From NCBI GenBank assembly GCA_945862465.1, contig CAMAYO010000009.1, positions 1 to 52,429 of the forward strand: DNA of 52,429 bases, written 5' to 3'. The notes beneath the pieces were generated by a model. The model was not told the origin of the DNA, ran no database searches, and saw only the letters and a list, made by a program, of their open reading frames with translations. Shown here one piece after another: positions 39,006 through 47,959 of this stretch (positions within the stretch are counted from its first letter, which is position 1; each line of letters starts with the position of its first letter). Origin of the DNA: Pseudorhodobacter antarcticus. Its GTDB lineage: Bacteria; Pseudomonadota; Alphaproteobacteria; Rhodobacterales; Rhodobacteraceae. Both the position numbers and the translations under genes were made by a program.

Positions 39006-39644
39006 TTACACCGTATTGAAACTATTCGGTCTTCCAGCTTCCATCCAAGCAATCATTTCGTCAAGACGCTCTTGGGTTGGAAGTTCAACAGCCTCTTCTT
39101 CTGTGTGGCCTTCAAAAATCTTTTTCTCAGTCATCCAACCTTGAAAGGTTACGTACTCGCCTTCAATCGCCGACGGCCCCGGAAGTTCACATCCGGCTTC
39201 GACCCGAAGAAAGTCTCTTAGTTTCCTAATGACCATCTGATAATTGTTTCGATGAAATTCGACATCAACACCACCCAAATCAGACAAACACTTCTTGATC
39301 TCATAAGGATTTGATTCAAAGATGATGAACTTTTTGTCATTGGTTTCAGGATCTGGCGCCCTACGCCGTCCCATATCTAGCCCTAACTCGAATGGCATAT
39401 TCATTCGAAACAGATCACCCTTTTTAGCAGCGACCGCGCGGCTCAAATCATGAACAGAATATCGGCATAAACCAATCAGTTCGATTATTTTTTCAAGCCT
39501 GCTCTCCCCCGCCTCAAGTCTCTCAGAAGAAAGACGCGGCGTCATGCCGGACCTAACAATACAAAAAAGCATCGCTTCTAGAATAGGCGCGAATTCTTCG
39601 TCAATTGGGCAGTTTACAAATACTGAAGTTTGATAATCCGGCAA
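39006..39644 (-). CDS. TIR/nucleoside-deoxyribosyltransferase-like protein, possible defence effector
   Basis: A 212-residue protein of an uncharacterised family. The N-terminal 150 residues look like a Rossmannoid TIR or deoxyribosyltransferase-type domain: strand SVFVNCPI (7-14), helix EEFAPILEAMLFCIVRSG, TPRL, then GESRLEKIIELIGLCRYSVHDLSR in two parts (46-58 helix, 59-69 strand ending HDLSR). MNMPFELGLDMG (81-92) follows, where Glu86 is in the place of the catalytic Glu of such enzymes. A strand KKFIIFE and a roughly 60-residue C-terminal extension complete it. The start is a TTG with AAGGGG, overlapping the end of the upstream DUF2188 gene. Low GC (22 of 60 at 39241-39300) suggests acquisition. 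NAD or nucleotide cleavage is inference only. Confidence 0.7.
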   Translation of the reverse strand: MPDYQTSVFVNCPIDEEFAPILEAMLFCIVRSGMTPRLSSERLEAGESRLEKIIELIGLCRYSVHDLSRAVAAKKGDLFRMNMPFELGLDMGRRRAPDPETNDKKFIIFESNPYEIKKCLSDLGGVDVEFHRNNYQMVIRKLRDFLRVEAGCELPGPSAIEGEYVTFQGWMTEKKIFEGHTEEEAVELPTQERLDEMIAWMEAGRPNSFNTV

Positions 39645-39646
39645 TT

Positions 39647-39871
39647 TTACCCCTTGGATGAAATAGGATCTTTTCCAAAAGAACTTCTCTCACGAATCCG
39701 TCCATCACGTCCATGAACATAAAGTTCAGTGCCGCCATTCTTAGCGCGCTCTCGAGCGGCCGTTTCAGCCTCTTTCTGGGTATCATAGGTTCCGGAGGTA
39801 CGACTTGCGCCTGCAGACCGAACACTCCATTTTCCCTTGTTAGGGACAACATGCAGACCTTTCGATGACAT
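39647..39871 (-). CDS. DUF2188 domain protein
   Basis: A 74-residue small basic protein. It matches DUF2188: GLHVVPNKGKWSVRSAGASR (5-24), then TYDTQKEAETAARERAKNGG, then ELYVHGRDGRIRERSSFGKDP, where HGRDGRIRERxSxGxDP is the family hallmark. The function is unknown; DUF2188 proteins are often encoded beside phage, stress or restriction genes. ATG 39871 with GGAGG is preferred to an ATG four codons upstream. Its stop codon is two bases from the TTG start of the TIR-like gene, and the last codons contain that gene's ribosome site, so the pair is translationally coupled. Confidence 0.82.
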   Translation of the reverse strand: MSSKGLHVVPNKGKWSVRSAGASRTSGTYDTQKEAETAARERAKNGGTELYVHGRDGRIRERSSFGKDPISSKG

Positions 39872-39895
39872 GAGTTCCTCCACTTCTGTCTTAAG

Positions 39896-39925
39896 ATACT
39901 ACACTCGACTGTCGCTGAAAATCAA
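39896..39925 (-). promoter_or_regulatory. Possible promoter of the DUF2188/TIR-like pair
   Basis: On the minus strand TTGATT (39920-39925) and TAGTAT (39896-39901) are 18 bases apart, each four of six to consensus, about 25 bases before the DUF2188 start codon. It lies in the short AT-rich gap after the cytochrome gene. A weak match; supports the pair having its own promoter. Confidence 0.35.
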
Positions 39926-39981
39926 GATCGCATCGCACGCTCCGTTAAGGCGCAAATTACAAATAATTCCAAGTAGCCCCC

Positions 39982-40386
39982 CTACTCCTGCACCGTCTCC
40001 AAATACGCCGCAATCTCCACCAACCTTAACGGCGTGGGCGTCATGATCCCGTCGCCGGTATCCACCAGCACCGTTGGCCCCTCCATCAAGGGGGCGAACT
40101 TGGGCATCAGGGCCGAGGGGGCCTCTCCATGGCTATAGCCCCAGATTTTTGACATCACATAGGCCATGGGGAACACCCCGCCATGGCGCGAGGACAGGCC
40201 CTTCAGGTCGGCGGGGGGGTGGGCAAGGGTTTTGGCCAGCTCGCCGTCGCCCTTCGCACTACCCCCGTGGCAGGGCGCGCAAAGTTCGGTGAAATCGGCT
40301 TTGCCAGAACTGGGCGGCGTGGGCGCTTGGCCCGGCACGCAGGCGGCCAAAATCAGCAGGGCGGGCAGCAGGTGGGGGGCGCGCAT
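39982..40386 (-). CDS. Small c-type cytochrome lipoprotein
   Basis: A 134-residue periplasmic monohaem cytochrome c. The N-terminus MRAPHLLPALLILAAC is a lipoprotein signal with lipobox Cys16. The haem site is CAPCH in ELCAPCHGGSAKGDGELAKT. A candidate axial Met is in SALMPKFAPLM, and MTPTPLRLVEIAAYLETVQ is the terminal helix typical of the family. The ATG at 40386 with AAGGA is preferred to a longer frame. The redox partner is unknown. Confidence 0.85.
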   Translation of the reverse strand: MRAPHLLPALLILAACVPGQAPTPPSSGKADFTELCAPCHGGSAKGDGELAKTLAHPPADLKGLSSRHGGVFPMAYVMSKIWGYSHGEAPSALMPKFAPLMEGPTVLVDTGDGIMTPTPLRLVEIAAYLETVQE

Positions 40387-40468
40387 GGGACATCCTTTGT
40401 CAGATTGCGCCAGACTACACCTGTGGTGAGGGGTTGAAAACCTGTCGTGCGGCAAAACTTTCAGCGGG

Positions 40469-41132
<664 letters not shown>

Positions 41133-41140
<8 letters not shown>

Positions 41141-42413
41141 AGCGCAGCGCCTCAACCGGGTTCATGCGGGCGGCTTTTCGCGCGGGGATCAGGGTGATGA
41201 CGAAGGACAGGCCCAAGGACAGCGCCATGGCAGAGCCCACGTCTTGCGCCTGTAGCTTGGCGGGCAGCGCATAGATGCCCCGGATCGACGGGTCCCACAC
41301 GCCACCGCCAGCCCAGAAGTTCACAAAGGAAAAAATTGGGTCGATGTAGAGCGCGAACAGGCACCCAAGGGCCACGCCCATAGCGGTGCCGAGGATGCCG
41401 GTGAACGACCCGCACAGAAAGAACACGCGCAAGATTGATCCTTCGGTCAGCCCCATCGTGCGCAAAATGCCAATATCGCGGCCTTTGTTTTTCACCAGCA
41501 TGATCAGACCGGATACGATGTTCATCGTGGCAATCAGCACCAAGATCGACAAGATGATGAACATCACGTTGTCTTCGACCGACAAGGCCCGCAGAAAAGA
41601 GCCAGAGCTTTGCTTCCAAGTCCACAGCAAGGCATCCGTCCCGCCTGCGCGAAACAGCGCATCGGCATAGGTGTCAACGGCGTCAGGGTCTTTGACCATG
41701 ACTTCGTATTCATCCACCCTCCCCTCGCGGTTGAAAAAGCTTTGCGCTTCAGCAAGCGGCAGGTAAAGGCGCACCTTATCAATGTCATAGCGGCCAGCGG
41801 TGAAGATGTATTCCACCGTATAGGCCTTGACGCGCGGGCTGGTGCCAAGGGCTGATTTCACGCCTGACGGCGCAATCAAACGCACCCTGTCGCCCACAGT
41901 GACGCCCAGTTCCCGCGCCATTTCTGACCCCATGGCAATGCCTTGCGCAAAGTCGGCCAAGTCGCCCTGCCCCAAACTGCCCGCCCCGATGCGTGGCAGG
42001 CTGGCAAGGTCTTGGGCCGTCATGCCGTAGACATCACCGCCTGTCGTTTGATCAAAGGCCGTGACCATCACTTGGCCACGCACCAAAGGGGCAGCGCGCG
42101 TGACACCCTCAATCGCGCGCAAAGCGGCTACTGTGGCGGCATCATCAGGAAAGCCCTTGGTCAGATTGCCCTGCTCATCGGCATGGCCCGCGGAATAAAC
42201 CGTGACATGGGCATTGGCCCCCAAGATCGTATCGACAAATTCCGCCCTGAACCCGGCGCGCACCGCCAAGGTGGCGATCAGCGCAAAGACGGCCAAGGTG
42301 ATGCCGACAAGGCTGATCCACGTCATCACAGACACGCCGCCCTCGGCCCGCCTTGCGCGCAAATAGCGCCAAGCGATCATGAATTCAAAGGCTGCAAAGG
42401 GGCGGGTGGACAA
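41133..42413 (-). CDS. lolC: Lipoprotein-releasing ABC transporter permease LolC/LolE
   Basis: An inner-membrane permease of 426 residues with four membrane helices: one near residue 30 (ISLVGITLAVFALIATLAV), a large periplasmic MacB-like domain, then three near the C-terminus. The start FAAFEFMIAWRYLRARRAEGG and the end NPVEALRYE match the LolC/E family. The frame begins with TTG at 42413; the family alignment (RPFxxFExMIAxRYL) favours this over the internal ATG twelve codons later. There is only one permease gene with lolD, so a homodimer is likely, as in LolF-type systems. Confidence 0.9.
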
Positions 42414-42500
42414 GGTTTGGGTCTTTCTCAGGCGGCCAAAGTCGCGGCGACCATGCGGCGCACGCGCCCCCTCGTCAAGCCACGATGCCGTTATGGGTGC

Positions 42501-42719
42501 CTAGCTGGTCTTGCCCTTAAGCAAAGCAAAAATCGCCATAGCATGGCCGTGGCCAAGGCCGAAATCGGCCTTAAGCCAATCGGTGATTTGCGTGGCTTTC
42601 ACACCATCCGCAATGCCCGCAGGCCCCGCAAAACCCTTTTCAGCCGCCATAGCTTTGAAATCAGCCGGAGATTTGCCAGTCTTCGCTTGGATATTGTCCA
42701 GATAGGCCTGAAAACTCAT
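42501..42719 (-). CDS. DUF4287 domain protein
   Basis: A 72-residue protein matching DUF4287: MSFQAYLDNIQAKTGKSPAD, FKAMAAEKGF and LKADFGLGHGHAMAIFALLKG. The function is unknown; the family is small, soluble and common in bacteria. The ATG at 42719 overlaps the stop codon of the ThuA gene (ATGA), so the two are coupled. The longer open frame is read-through into ThuA coding sequence and is not used. Confidence 0.82.
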   Translation of the reverse strand: MSFQAYLDNIQAKTGKSPADFKAMAAEKGFAGPAGIADGVKATQITDWLKADFGLGHGHAMAIFALLKGKTS

Positions 42720-43375
42720 CAGCGCGCTGCCCAAGCCATCCCGCGCCGGATCATTTCGCGCGCGGGGCCATGGTCGATCACATTGGCCTGATGGCCCAGC
42801 GCGTTGTAATACACCCGCCCTTTGCCCCACATTTTGGTAAATCCCACGGGCATGGCGACAGGGCCATTGGGCGCATGGGGGCCATCGACCACCGGAAAGT
42901 CGCATACGGCATGCACTTTCACGGCGGGGTCGACGTGTAGGTAATATTGCTCGGTTTTCACATCAAAATCGCCGATGCCCTCAACCAAAGGATTGCTCGG
43001 GTCAGTCATACGCACACGGTATTCCACCCCGTCATTGCCCGGATGCGCCACCCATTGCGCGCCGGTCATGAACTGCCAGACCACGTCGTTGCGAAAGGCG
43101 TCACACATCCCGCCGTGGCACCCCGCCAGCCCCACGCCTGATTCCACCGCATCAGCTACCGCTTGGCTGCGTTCTTTTTCAATCGTGCTCATCGTCCAGA
43201 TTGGAACGATCAAATCCAGCGTCTTTAGTGCCGCCGCATCGTCAAAACAGGCCAAGCTGTCGGTCACCTCTACCGAAAATCCCGCCGCGCGCAGATCAGC
43301 GGCAAAAAGCGCTGCCACCTTGTCGGGCTGATGCCCATCCCAACCGCCCCACGTGATCAATGCCCGTTTTGCCAT
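42719..43375 (-). CDS. ThuA-domain protein
   Basis: A 218-residue ThuA/trehalose-utilisation-fold protein (class I glutamine-amidotransferase-like fold). It begins MAKRALITWGGWDGHQPDKV and shows GLAGCHGGMCDAFRNDVVWQFMTG, with the Cys-His of the nucleophile-elbow position, then PVGFTKMWGKGRVYYNALGHQ. The function and sugar specificity are not established. The ATG at 43375 with GGGAGG is preferred over the longer frame. DUF4287 follows by overlap. The hairpin repeat copy C separates it from the aldo/keto reductase gene upstream. Confidence 0.82.
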   Translation of the reverse strand: MAKRALITWGGWDGHQPDKVAALFAADLRAAGFSVEVTDSLACFDDAAALKTLDLIVPIWTMSTIEKERSQAVADAVESGVGLAGCHGGMCDAFRNDVVWQFMTGAQWVAHPGNDGVEYRVRMTDPSNPLVEGIGDFDVKTEQYYLHVDPAVKVHAVCDFPVVDGPHAPNGPVAMPVGFTKMWGKGRVYYNALGHQANVIDHGPAREMIRRGMAWAAR

Positions 43376-43460
43376 GCCAGCCTCCCTCAATTTGCCCGCA
43401 GTTGTGCCCAAAGCCCCGCCCAAGTGCAAGCAAAACCCCTGCCCCCTTGCCCTTTGCCGA

Positions 43461-43499
43461 TACACTCCACGAAAGGTCCGGAGGGTGTGAAACCCTCCG
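43461..43499 (-). repeat. Hairpin repeat, copy C (reverse orientation)
   Basis: 8-bp arms CGGAGGGT/ACCCTCCG around loop GTGAA (43479-43499). Read on the minus strand, the hairpin with TTCAC loop is followed by GACCTTTCGTGGAGTGTA, matching the GACCTCCCGTGGGATATT tail of copy A at most positions. It lies between the aldo/keto reductase stop codon and the ThuA gene and lacks the catatgaaagg end. Confidence 0.72.
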
Positions 43500-43507
43500 T
43501 TCCGCCA

Positions 43508-44497
43508 TTAGAATTTTTGCGGGGCCGCAGGTTTATTGCCAACAACCGCCTCAACCGCCGCCAAGACATCATCAGTCAGCTTCGCCTTTTGCGTCAGCGC
43601 TGCCAGATTGTCGGTCAACTGGCTGATGCGTGACGCGCCCAAGATCACGGTCGACACACGCTTGTTGTGCAAGCACCACAGCAGCGACAAGTTGGTTAGG
43701 CTTAGGCCAGCGCCCTCGGCCACCTTGGCCAAAGCCCGCGCCTTTTCAATCTTGGCCAGTCCGGCTTCGGATGTGAAATTGTCGCGCAACCATTCATAGC
43801 CCGCCAAATTCGCCCGCGCGTCATTGGGGATGCCGTTGTTGTATTTGCCCGTCAGCAACCCCGACGCCAAGGGCGACCAGATCGTGGTGCCAAGGCCATA
43901 GGTGTCATAGATCGGCGCATAGTCGGCTTCGACCTTGTGGCGTTCGAACAGGTTGTATTGCGGCTGTTCCATCGTGGGCGGGGTTAGGTTGTGGCGCGCG
44001 GCCACGGCGTGCGCTTCGGTGATCTGCTGGCCCGACCATTCGGACGTGCCCCAGTAGATCACCTTCCCCTGCACCACCAAATTGTGCATGGCGCGCACGG
44101 TTTCTTCGATGGGGGTGTCGATATCGGGGCGGTGGCAGAAATATAGGTCCAGATGATCGACCCGCAGGCGCTTTAGGGCCGCATGGCAAGCTTCGGTGAC
44201 GTGCTTGGCTGACAGGCCGCGCTGCGTGGGCTTGGCCCCGCCCCAGAACACCTTTGACGAAACGATATAGCTGTCGCGGCTCCACCCCAGTTCTTCAATC
44301 GCTTGGCCCATCACCAGTTCAGAGCGACCCTGCTCATAGCCTTCGGCATTGTCAAAAAAGTTGATACCTGCGTCATAGGCGGCCGTCAGCATTTCTTTGG
44401 CGGGGGCCAGATCAACCTGTTTGGCAAAGGTCACCCAAGACCCAAAGGAAAATTCCGAAACTTGCAGGCCCGATTTGCCCAAGCGGCGATAGTCCAT
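43508..44497 (-). CDS. Aldo/keto reductase, potassium-channel beta-subunit-like
   Basis: A 329-residue NADPH-dependent oxidoreductase of the AKR6-like group. The catalytic tetrad is visible: Asp and Tyr in FFDNAEGYEQGRSE, Lys in IVSSKVFWGG, His in LYFCHRPD. The N-terminus is MDYRRLGKSGLQVSEFSFGSW. The cofactor-site region SPLASGLLTGKY matches too. The substrate is unknown. ATG 44497 with AAAGGAG is preferred over the longer open frame. It may share transcription with ThuA, although copy C of the hairpin repeat lies between. Confidence 0.88.
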   Translation of the reverse strand: MDYRRLGKSGLQVSEFSFGSWVTFAKQVDLAPAKEMLTAAYDAGINFFDNAEGYEQGRSELVMGQAIEELGWSRDSYIVSSKVFWGGAKPTQRGLSAKHVTEACHAALKRLRVDHLDLYFCHRPDIDTPIEETVRAMHNLVVQGKVIYWGTSEWSGQQITEAHAVAARHNLTPPTMEQPQYNLFERHKVEADYAPIYDTYGLGTTIWSPLASGLLTGKYNNGIPNDARANLAGYEWLRDNFTSEAGLAKIEKARALAKVAEGAGLSLTNLSLLWCLHNKRVSTVILGASRISQLTDNLAALTQKAKLTDDVLAAVEAVVGNKPAAPQKF

Positions 44498-44593
44498 GAT
44501 GCGCTCCTTTATGGTTGAGCAAAGAGGTAGGGCCAAGGGGGCCTTCGCGCCAGTCTGAATTGGTGGAGTGGATGATTTTTTGCGGCCGACCTT

Positions 44594-44632
44594 CAAACAA
44601 AAACGGCCCCGAACCATCGGTGCGGGGCCGTC
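44594..44632 (-). terminator. Rho-independent terminator after proS
   Basis: On the minus strand a 9-bp stem (ACGGCCCCG/CGGGGCCGT, 44603-44611 with 44623-44631) is followed by TTTTTGTTTG. It lies between the proS stop codon and the aldo/keto reductase start codon and fits termination of proS. Confidence 0.85.
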
Positions 44633-44653
44633 TGTATCCGATGCAGGCGGCTC

Positions 44654-45991
44654 TTAGATGCCTGCGTAAATCTCGGCCACTTTGGCCACAGCGGCTTCCG
44701 GCGTCATTTCAACCGAAACACCCGTGCGGCGTGAGGCCAATTCCACCACCCCATTCGCCAACCCGCGCGGGCCAACGGTGATGCGCCACGGCAGGCCGAT
44801 CAGGTCCATCGTGGCGAATTTCGCGCCTGCGCGCTCGTCGCGGTCGTCGTAAAGCGGCTCCAATCCCTTGGCGAGCAGCGCCTTTTCCAAAGCCGCACAG
44901 GCCGCATCCGCCGCCGCATCGCCTTGCTTCAGGTTCACGATGCCCACGGGGAAAGGTGTCACGCCTTCGGGCCAGATAATGCCCTTGTCGTCATGGCTGG
45001 CTTCGATGATTGCCCCCAGCAAACGGCTGACGCCAATGCCATGGCTGCCCATTTCCACGGCAACCTTCTCGCCCTTGTCGTTAACGACGCTTGCGCCCAT
45101 CGCGTCGGAATACTTGGTGCCAAAGTAAAAGATCTGCCCAACTTCAATCCCGCGCCCCACTTTGCGGCGCTCTTCAGGAATGGCGTCAAACAGGGTCGCA
45201 TCATGGGTTTCATCGGTGCGCGCATAAAGCGTGGTGAATTCCGCACAGACCTTTGCCACAGCGGCGCGGTCGTCGTAATCGACCTCACGCGCGCCCAGTT
45301 TCAGATCGACCACGGCTGCATCGTAAAACACTTCCGACTCGCCTGTCGAAGCCAGCACCAAAAACTCATGCGTGTTATCGCCGCCGATAGGGCCCGATGC
45401 GGCGCGCATCGGAATGGCCGTCAGACCCATGCGTTCATAGGTGCGCAGATAGCTGACCATGTGGCGGTTGTAGGCGTGCAATGCGGCGTCTTTGTCGATG
45501 TCGAAGTTATAGCCGTCTTTCATCAAGAACTCACGGCCCCGCATCACACCGAAACGGGGGCGCATCTCATCGCGGAACTTCCACTGAATGTGATACAGCG
45601 TCAGCGGCAGGTCTTTGTAGGAATTGACGTGGGAGCGGAAAATATCCGTCACCATTTCTTCGTTGGTCGGGCCATACAGCATCTCGCGGCCCTGACGGTC
45701 TTTGATGCGCAGCATTTCTTGGCCGTAGTCATCATACCGGCCAGATTCGCGCCACAGGTCAGCGGGTTGCAGCGTGGGCATCAGCAAAGGAATGTGGCCC
45801 GCGCGGGCCTGTTCTTCATGCACGATGGTTTGAATGCGGTTCAAGACCCGCAAGCCCAGTGGCAACCAAGAATAAATCCCGGCCGTCTGCTGCTTGATCA
45901 TCCCCGCGCGCAGCATATAGCGATGCGAGACGATCTGCGCCTCGGCGGGGTTTTCCTTGAGAACGGGCAGAAAGTAGCGCGACAGACGCAT
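44654..45991 (-). CDS. proS: Prolyl-tRNA synthetase without INS editing domain
   Basis: Charges tRNA-Pro. The protein has 445 residues, the short alphaproteobacterial form. Class II motif 2 region is [20 protein letters not shown], motif 3 region is [18 protein letters not shown], with [16 protein letters not shown] at the start. The roughly 180-residue INS editing domain of E. coli ProS is missing between motifs 2 and 3; only a short segment is there. The C-terminus is the anticodon-binding domain. ATG 45991 with AGAGG is chosen. A free-standing editing factor would be expected elsewhere. Confidence 0.94.
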   Translation of the reverse strand: MRLSRYFLPVLKENPAEAQIVSHRYMLRAGMIKQQTAGIYSWLPLGLRVLNRIQTIVHEEQARAGHIPLLMPTLQPADLWRESGRYDDYGQEMLRIKDRQGREMLYGPTNEEMVTDIFRSHVNSYKDLPLTLYHIQWKFRDEMRPRFGVMRGREFLMKDGYNFDIDKDAALHAYNRHMVSYLRTYERMGLTAIPMRAASGPIGGDNTHEFLVLASTGESEVFYDAAVVDLKLGAREVDYDDRAAVAKVCAEFTTLYARTDETHDATLFDAIPEERRKVGRGIEVGQIFYFGTKYSDAMGASVVNDKGEKVAVEMGSHGIGVSRLLGAIIEASHDDKGIIWPEGVTPFPVGIVNLKQGDAAADAACAALEKALLAKGLEPLYDDRDERAGAKFATMDLIGLPWRITVGPRGLANGVVELASRRTGVSVEMTPEAAVAKVAEIYAGI

Positions 45992-46184
45992 GATGAGCCT
46001 CTTACAAACGATTTTGTCGTTCCTAGCGGGTTGCACCCAGCCTCGCAAGCGGGTGGGCACATTTGCCGCGCTCTGGGCCAGTTTTGTCTTAAAAATCTGA
46101 TGGATTGCCTGTTAAAAGCCGGGGCTAACCTTGCAACCCATGGTCCCATGGGCAATATCACTCTTCAAAGCAGGAGGACCGCAC

Positions 46185-47252
46185 GTGCCAAACCAAACCC
46201 AAGGGCGCTACTGGGCCATTGCCGCCGTCGTTTTCTTTGTGGCGCTGTGGTATCTGGGCTCGGTGATGTTGCCCTTCCTTGTCGGCGGGGCTGTGGCCTA
46301 TTTCCTTGACCCTGTGGCCGATAGGCTAGAGCGTTTGGGCCTGTCGCGGGCCTTGGCCACCTTGGTGATTTCGGTCGCGGCCTTTGTGCTGGTGGTTCTG
46401 ATCGTCTTGGCGCTGATCCCGGTTTTGGTGCAACAACTGACATCGTTGATCAACGCTGCCCCCACTTTGGTCAGTGAATTTCAAGCCTTCTTGATCACCC
46501 GCTTTCCCGAACTAAGCGACAGCACATCGGTCATGCGCACCACGCTGGATCAAATCGCCCAAGCCATTCAGGCGCGGGGCGCCACCTTGGCGCAGGGCTT
46601 GGTGTCTTCGGTATTTGGCGTGATGAGCTGGCTGATCTTCATCGTGGTTGTGCCCGTCGTGGCCTTTTACCTGCTGATGGATTGGGACAAACTCGTCGCC
46701 CGCATTGACGACCTTTTGCCGCGCGATCATGCCCCCGTTGTGCGCAAATTGGCACAAGAGGTGGATAAAGCCCTCGCGGGTTTTGTGCGCGGCCAAGTCT
46801 CGGTGTGCATGGTGTTGGGGGCCTATTACGCCACGGGCCTGATGCTGGCCGGGTTGCAGTTTGGGTTGGTGATTGGTGCGATTGCGGGGGCCATGACGGT
46901 GATCCCCTATATCGGCGCACTGGTCGGCGGGGCCTTGGCGATTGGCTTTGCGCTTTATCAGTTTTGGGGGGATTGGGTGTCAATTGGCATCATTGCAGCC
47001 GTTTTCGCCCTTGGGCAGTTTGTGGAAGGCAATATATTAACCCCGCGTCTTGTAGGCAAATCGGTGGGTTTGCATCCGGTGTGGCTGATGTTCGCCCTAT
47101 CGCTTTTTGGCGGCTTGTTTGGCATTGCGGGGATGTTGGTGGCGGTGCCCATTTCGGCGGCCATCGGGGTGTTTATGCGCTTTGGCATCGGGCAGTATAA
47201 AGACAGCCTGCTTTATCGCGGCCACGGCCGACAGGATCAGGACCAAGGGTGA
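46185..47252 (+). CDS. AI-2E family (PerM-like) membrane transporter
   Basis: A 355-residue polytopic membrane protein of the AI-2 exporter (PerM/TqsA) family. It has two N-terminal helices (GRYWAIAAVVFFVALWYLG), a coiled middle part, and the C-terminal block IGAIAGAMTVIPYIGALVGG plus LVGKSVGLHPVWLMFALSLFGGLFGIAGMLVAVP, given here to mark residues about 220-330. The transported solute is unknown. The start is a GTG at 46185 with AGGAGG, which is the only good ribosome site. It overlaps hdaA by four bases. Confidence 0.88.
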   Translation: MPNQTQGRYWAIAAVVFFVALWYLGSVMLPFLVGGAVAYFLDPVADRLERLGLSRALATLVISVAAFVLVVLIVLALIPVLVQQLTSLINAAPTLVSEFQAFLITRFPELSDSTSVMRTTLDQIAQAIQARGATLAQGLVSSVFGVMSWLIFIVVVPVVAFYLLMDWDKLVARIDDLLPRDHAPVVRKLAQEVDKALAGFVRGQVSVCMVLGAYYATGLMLAGLQFGLVIGAIAGAMTVIPYIGALVGGALAIGFALYQFWGDWVSIGIIAAVFALGQFVEGNILTPRLVGKSVGLHPVWLMFALSLFGGLFGIAGMLVAVPISAAIGVFMRFGIGQYKDSLLYRGHGRQDQDQG

Positions 47253-47917
47253 CAGGCCAACTGATCTTTGATCTGCCGCCAAGCCAAGGCTGGCAGCGCG
47301 ACGCCTTTCTGGTCACCCCCGCCACCGCTGCGGCGCTCGCGGCGGTTGAAGGGTGGAAGACTTGGGCAGATAAGCGGTTGCTGCTGGTGGGGCCCCATGG
47401 GTCGGGCAAGACCCATCTGGCGCATATTTGGGCCGAAATGGCCCAAGCACTGTGGGTGAGCCCTGCCGATCTGCACGCGCGCTTGGATGACATTGCCCCC
47501 GAAGCTTGCGTGATCCTTGACGATGCACAGCGGGTTACAGGCCGCGCTGAAGAGGCGCTGTTTCACCTGTACAATCGTCTCGCCCCCCATGGCCGCTTGC
47601 TGCTGACAGCCCCCACAGCGCCCCGCGATTGGGGGTTGGCCTTGCCCGATCTGCTCTCCCGCCTGCAAGCCATGCCTATGGCCCGCCTAGAGCCGCCCGA
47701 CGACGACCTGTTGGCTGGCGTGTTGGTGAAGTTGTTCGCCGACCGCCAGATCACTGCCGAGGCGCGGCTGATCCCCTATCTGCTGCCGCGCATGGAACGA
47801 TCCATCGCCGCAGCGCAGGCCTTGGTGGCGGCGCTAGATGCCAGATCATTGGCCACCCACCGCCCCGTCACCCGCGCCCTTGCAGCCGAGGTGCTGGACA
47901 GCGCCGCGCCAGAGTGA
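47249..47917 (+). CDS. hdaA: DnaA-related replication regulator HdaA
   Basis: A 222-residue AAA+ protein related to DnaA and Hda, which with the sliding clamp promotes ATP hydrolysis by DnaA and so limits initiation. The N-terminal QLIFDLP (4-10) is a clamp-binding motif of the Hda type. Walker A is GPHGSGKT (48-55), Walker B is CVILDDAQR, and the sensor region is LLLTAPTAPRDWG. The start is a GTG overlapping the upstream stop codon (GTGA), so it is translationally coupled. ppk follows after 42 bases on the same strand. Confidence 0.9.
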   Translation: MTGQLIFDLPPSQGWQRDAFLVTPATAAALAAVEGWKTWADKRLLLVGPHGSGKTHLAHIWAEMAQALWVSPADLHARLDDIAPEACVILDDAQRVTGRAEEALFHLYNRLAPHGRLLLTAPTAPRDWGLALPDLLSRLQAMPMARLEPPDDDLLAGVLVKLFADRQITAEARLIPYLLPRMERSIAAAQALVAALDARSLATHRPVTRALAAEVLDSAAPE

Positions 47918-47959
47918 GACAATCATTTCTGGCAAGCCTTTACGCGCCTTGGATAAACC

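Noticed and set aside
44924-46309. 461-codon plus-strand open frame across proS
   Set aside because: It is antisense to all conserved ProS motifs and runs into the start of the PerM-like gene; no recognisable domain.
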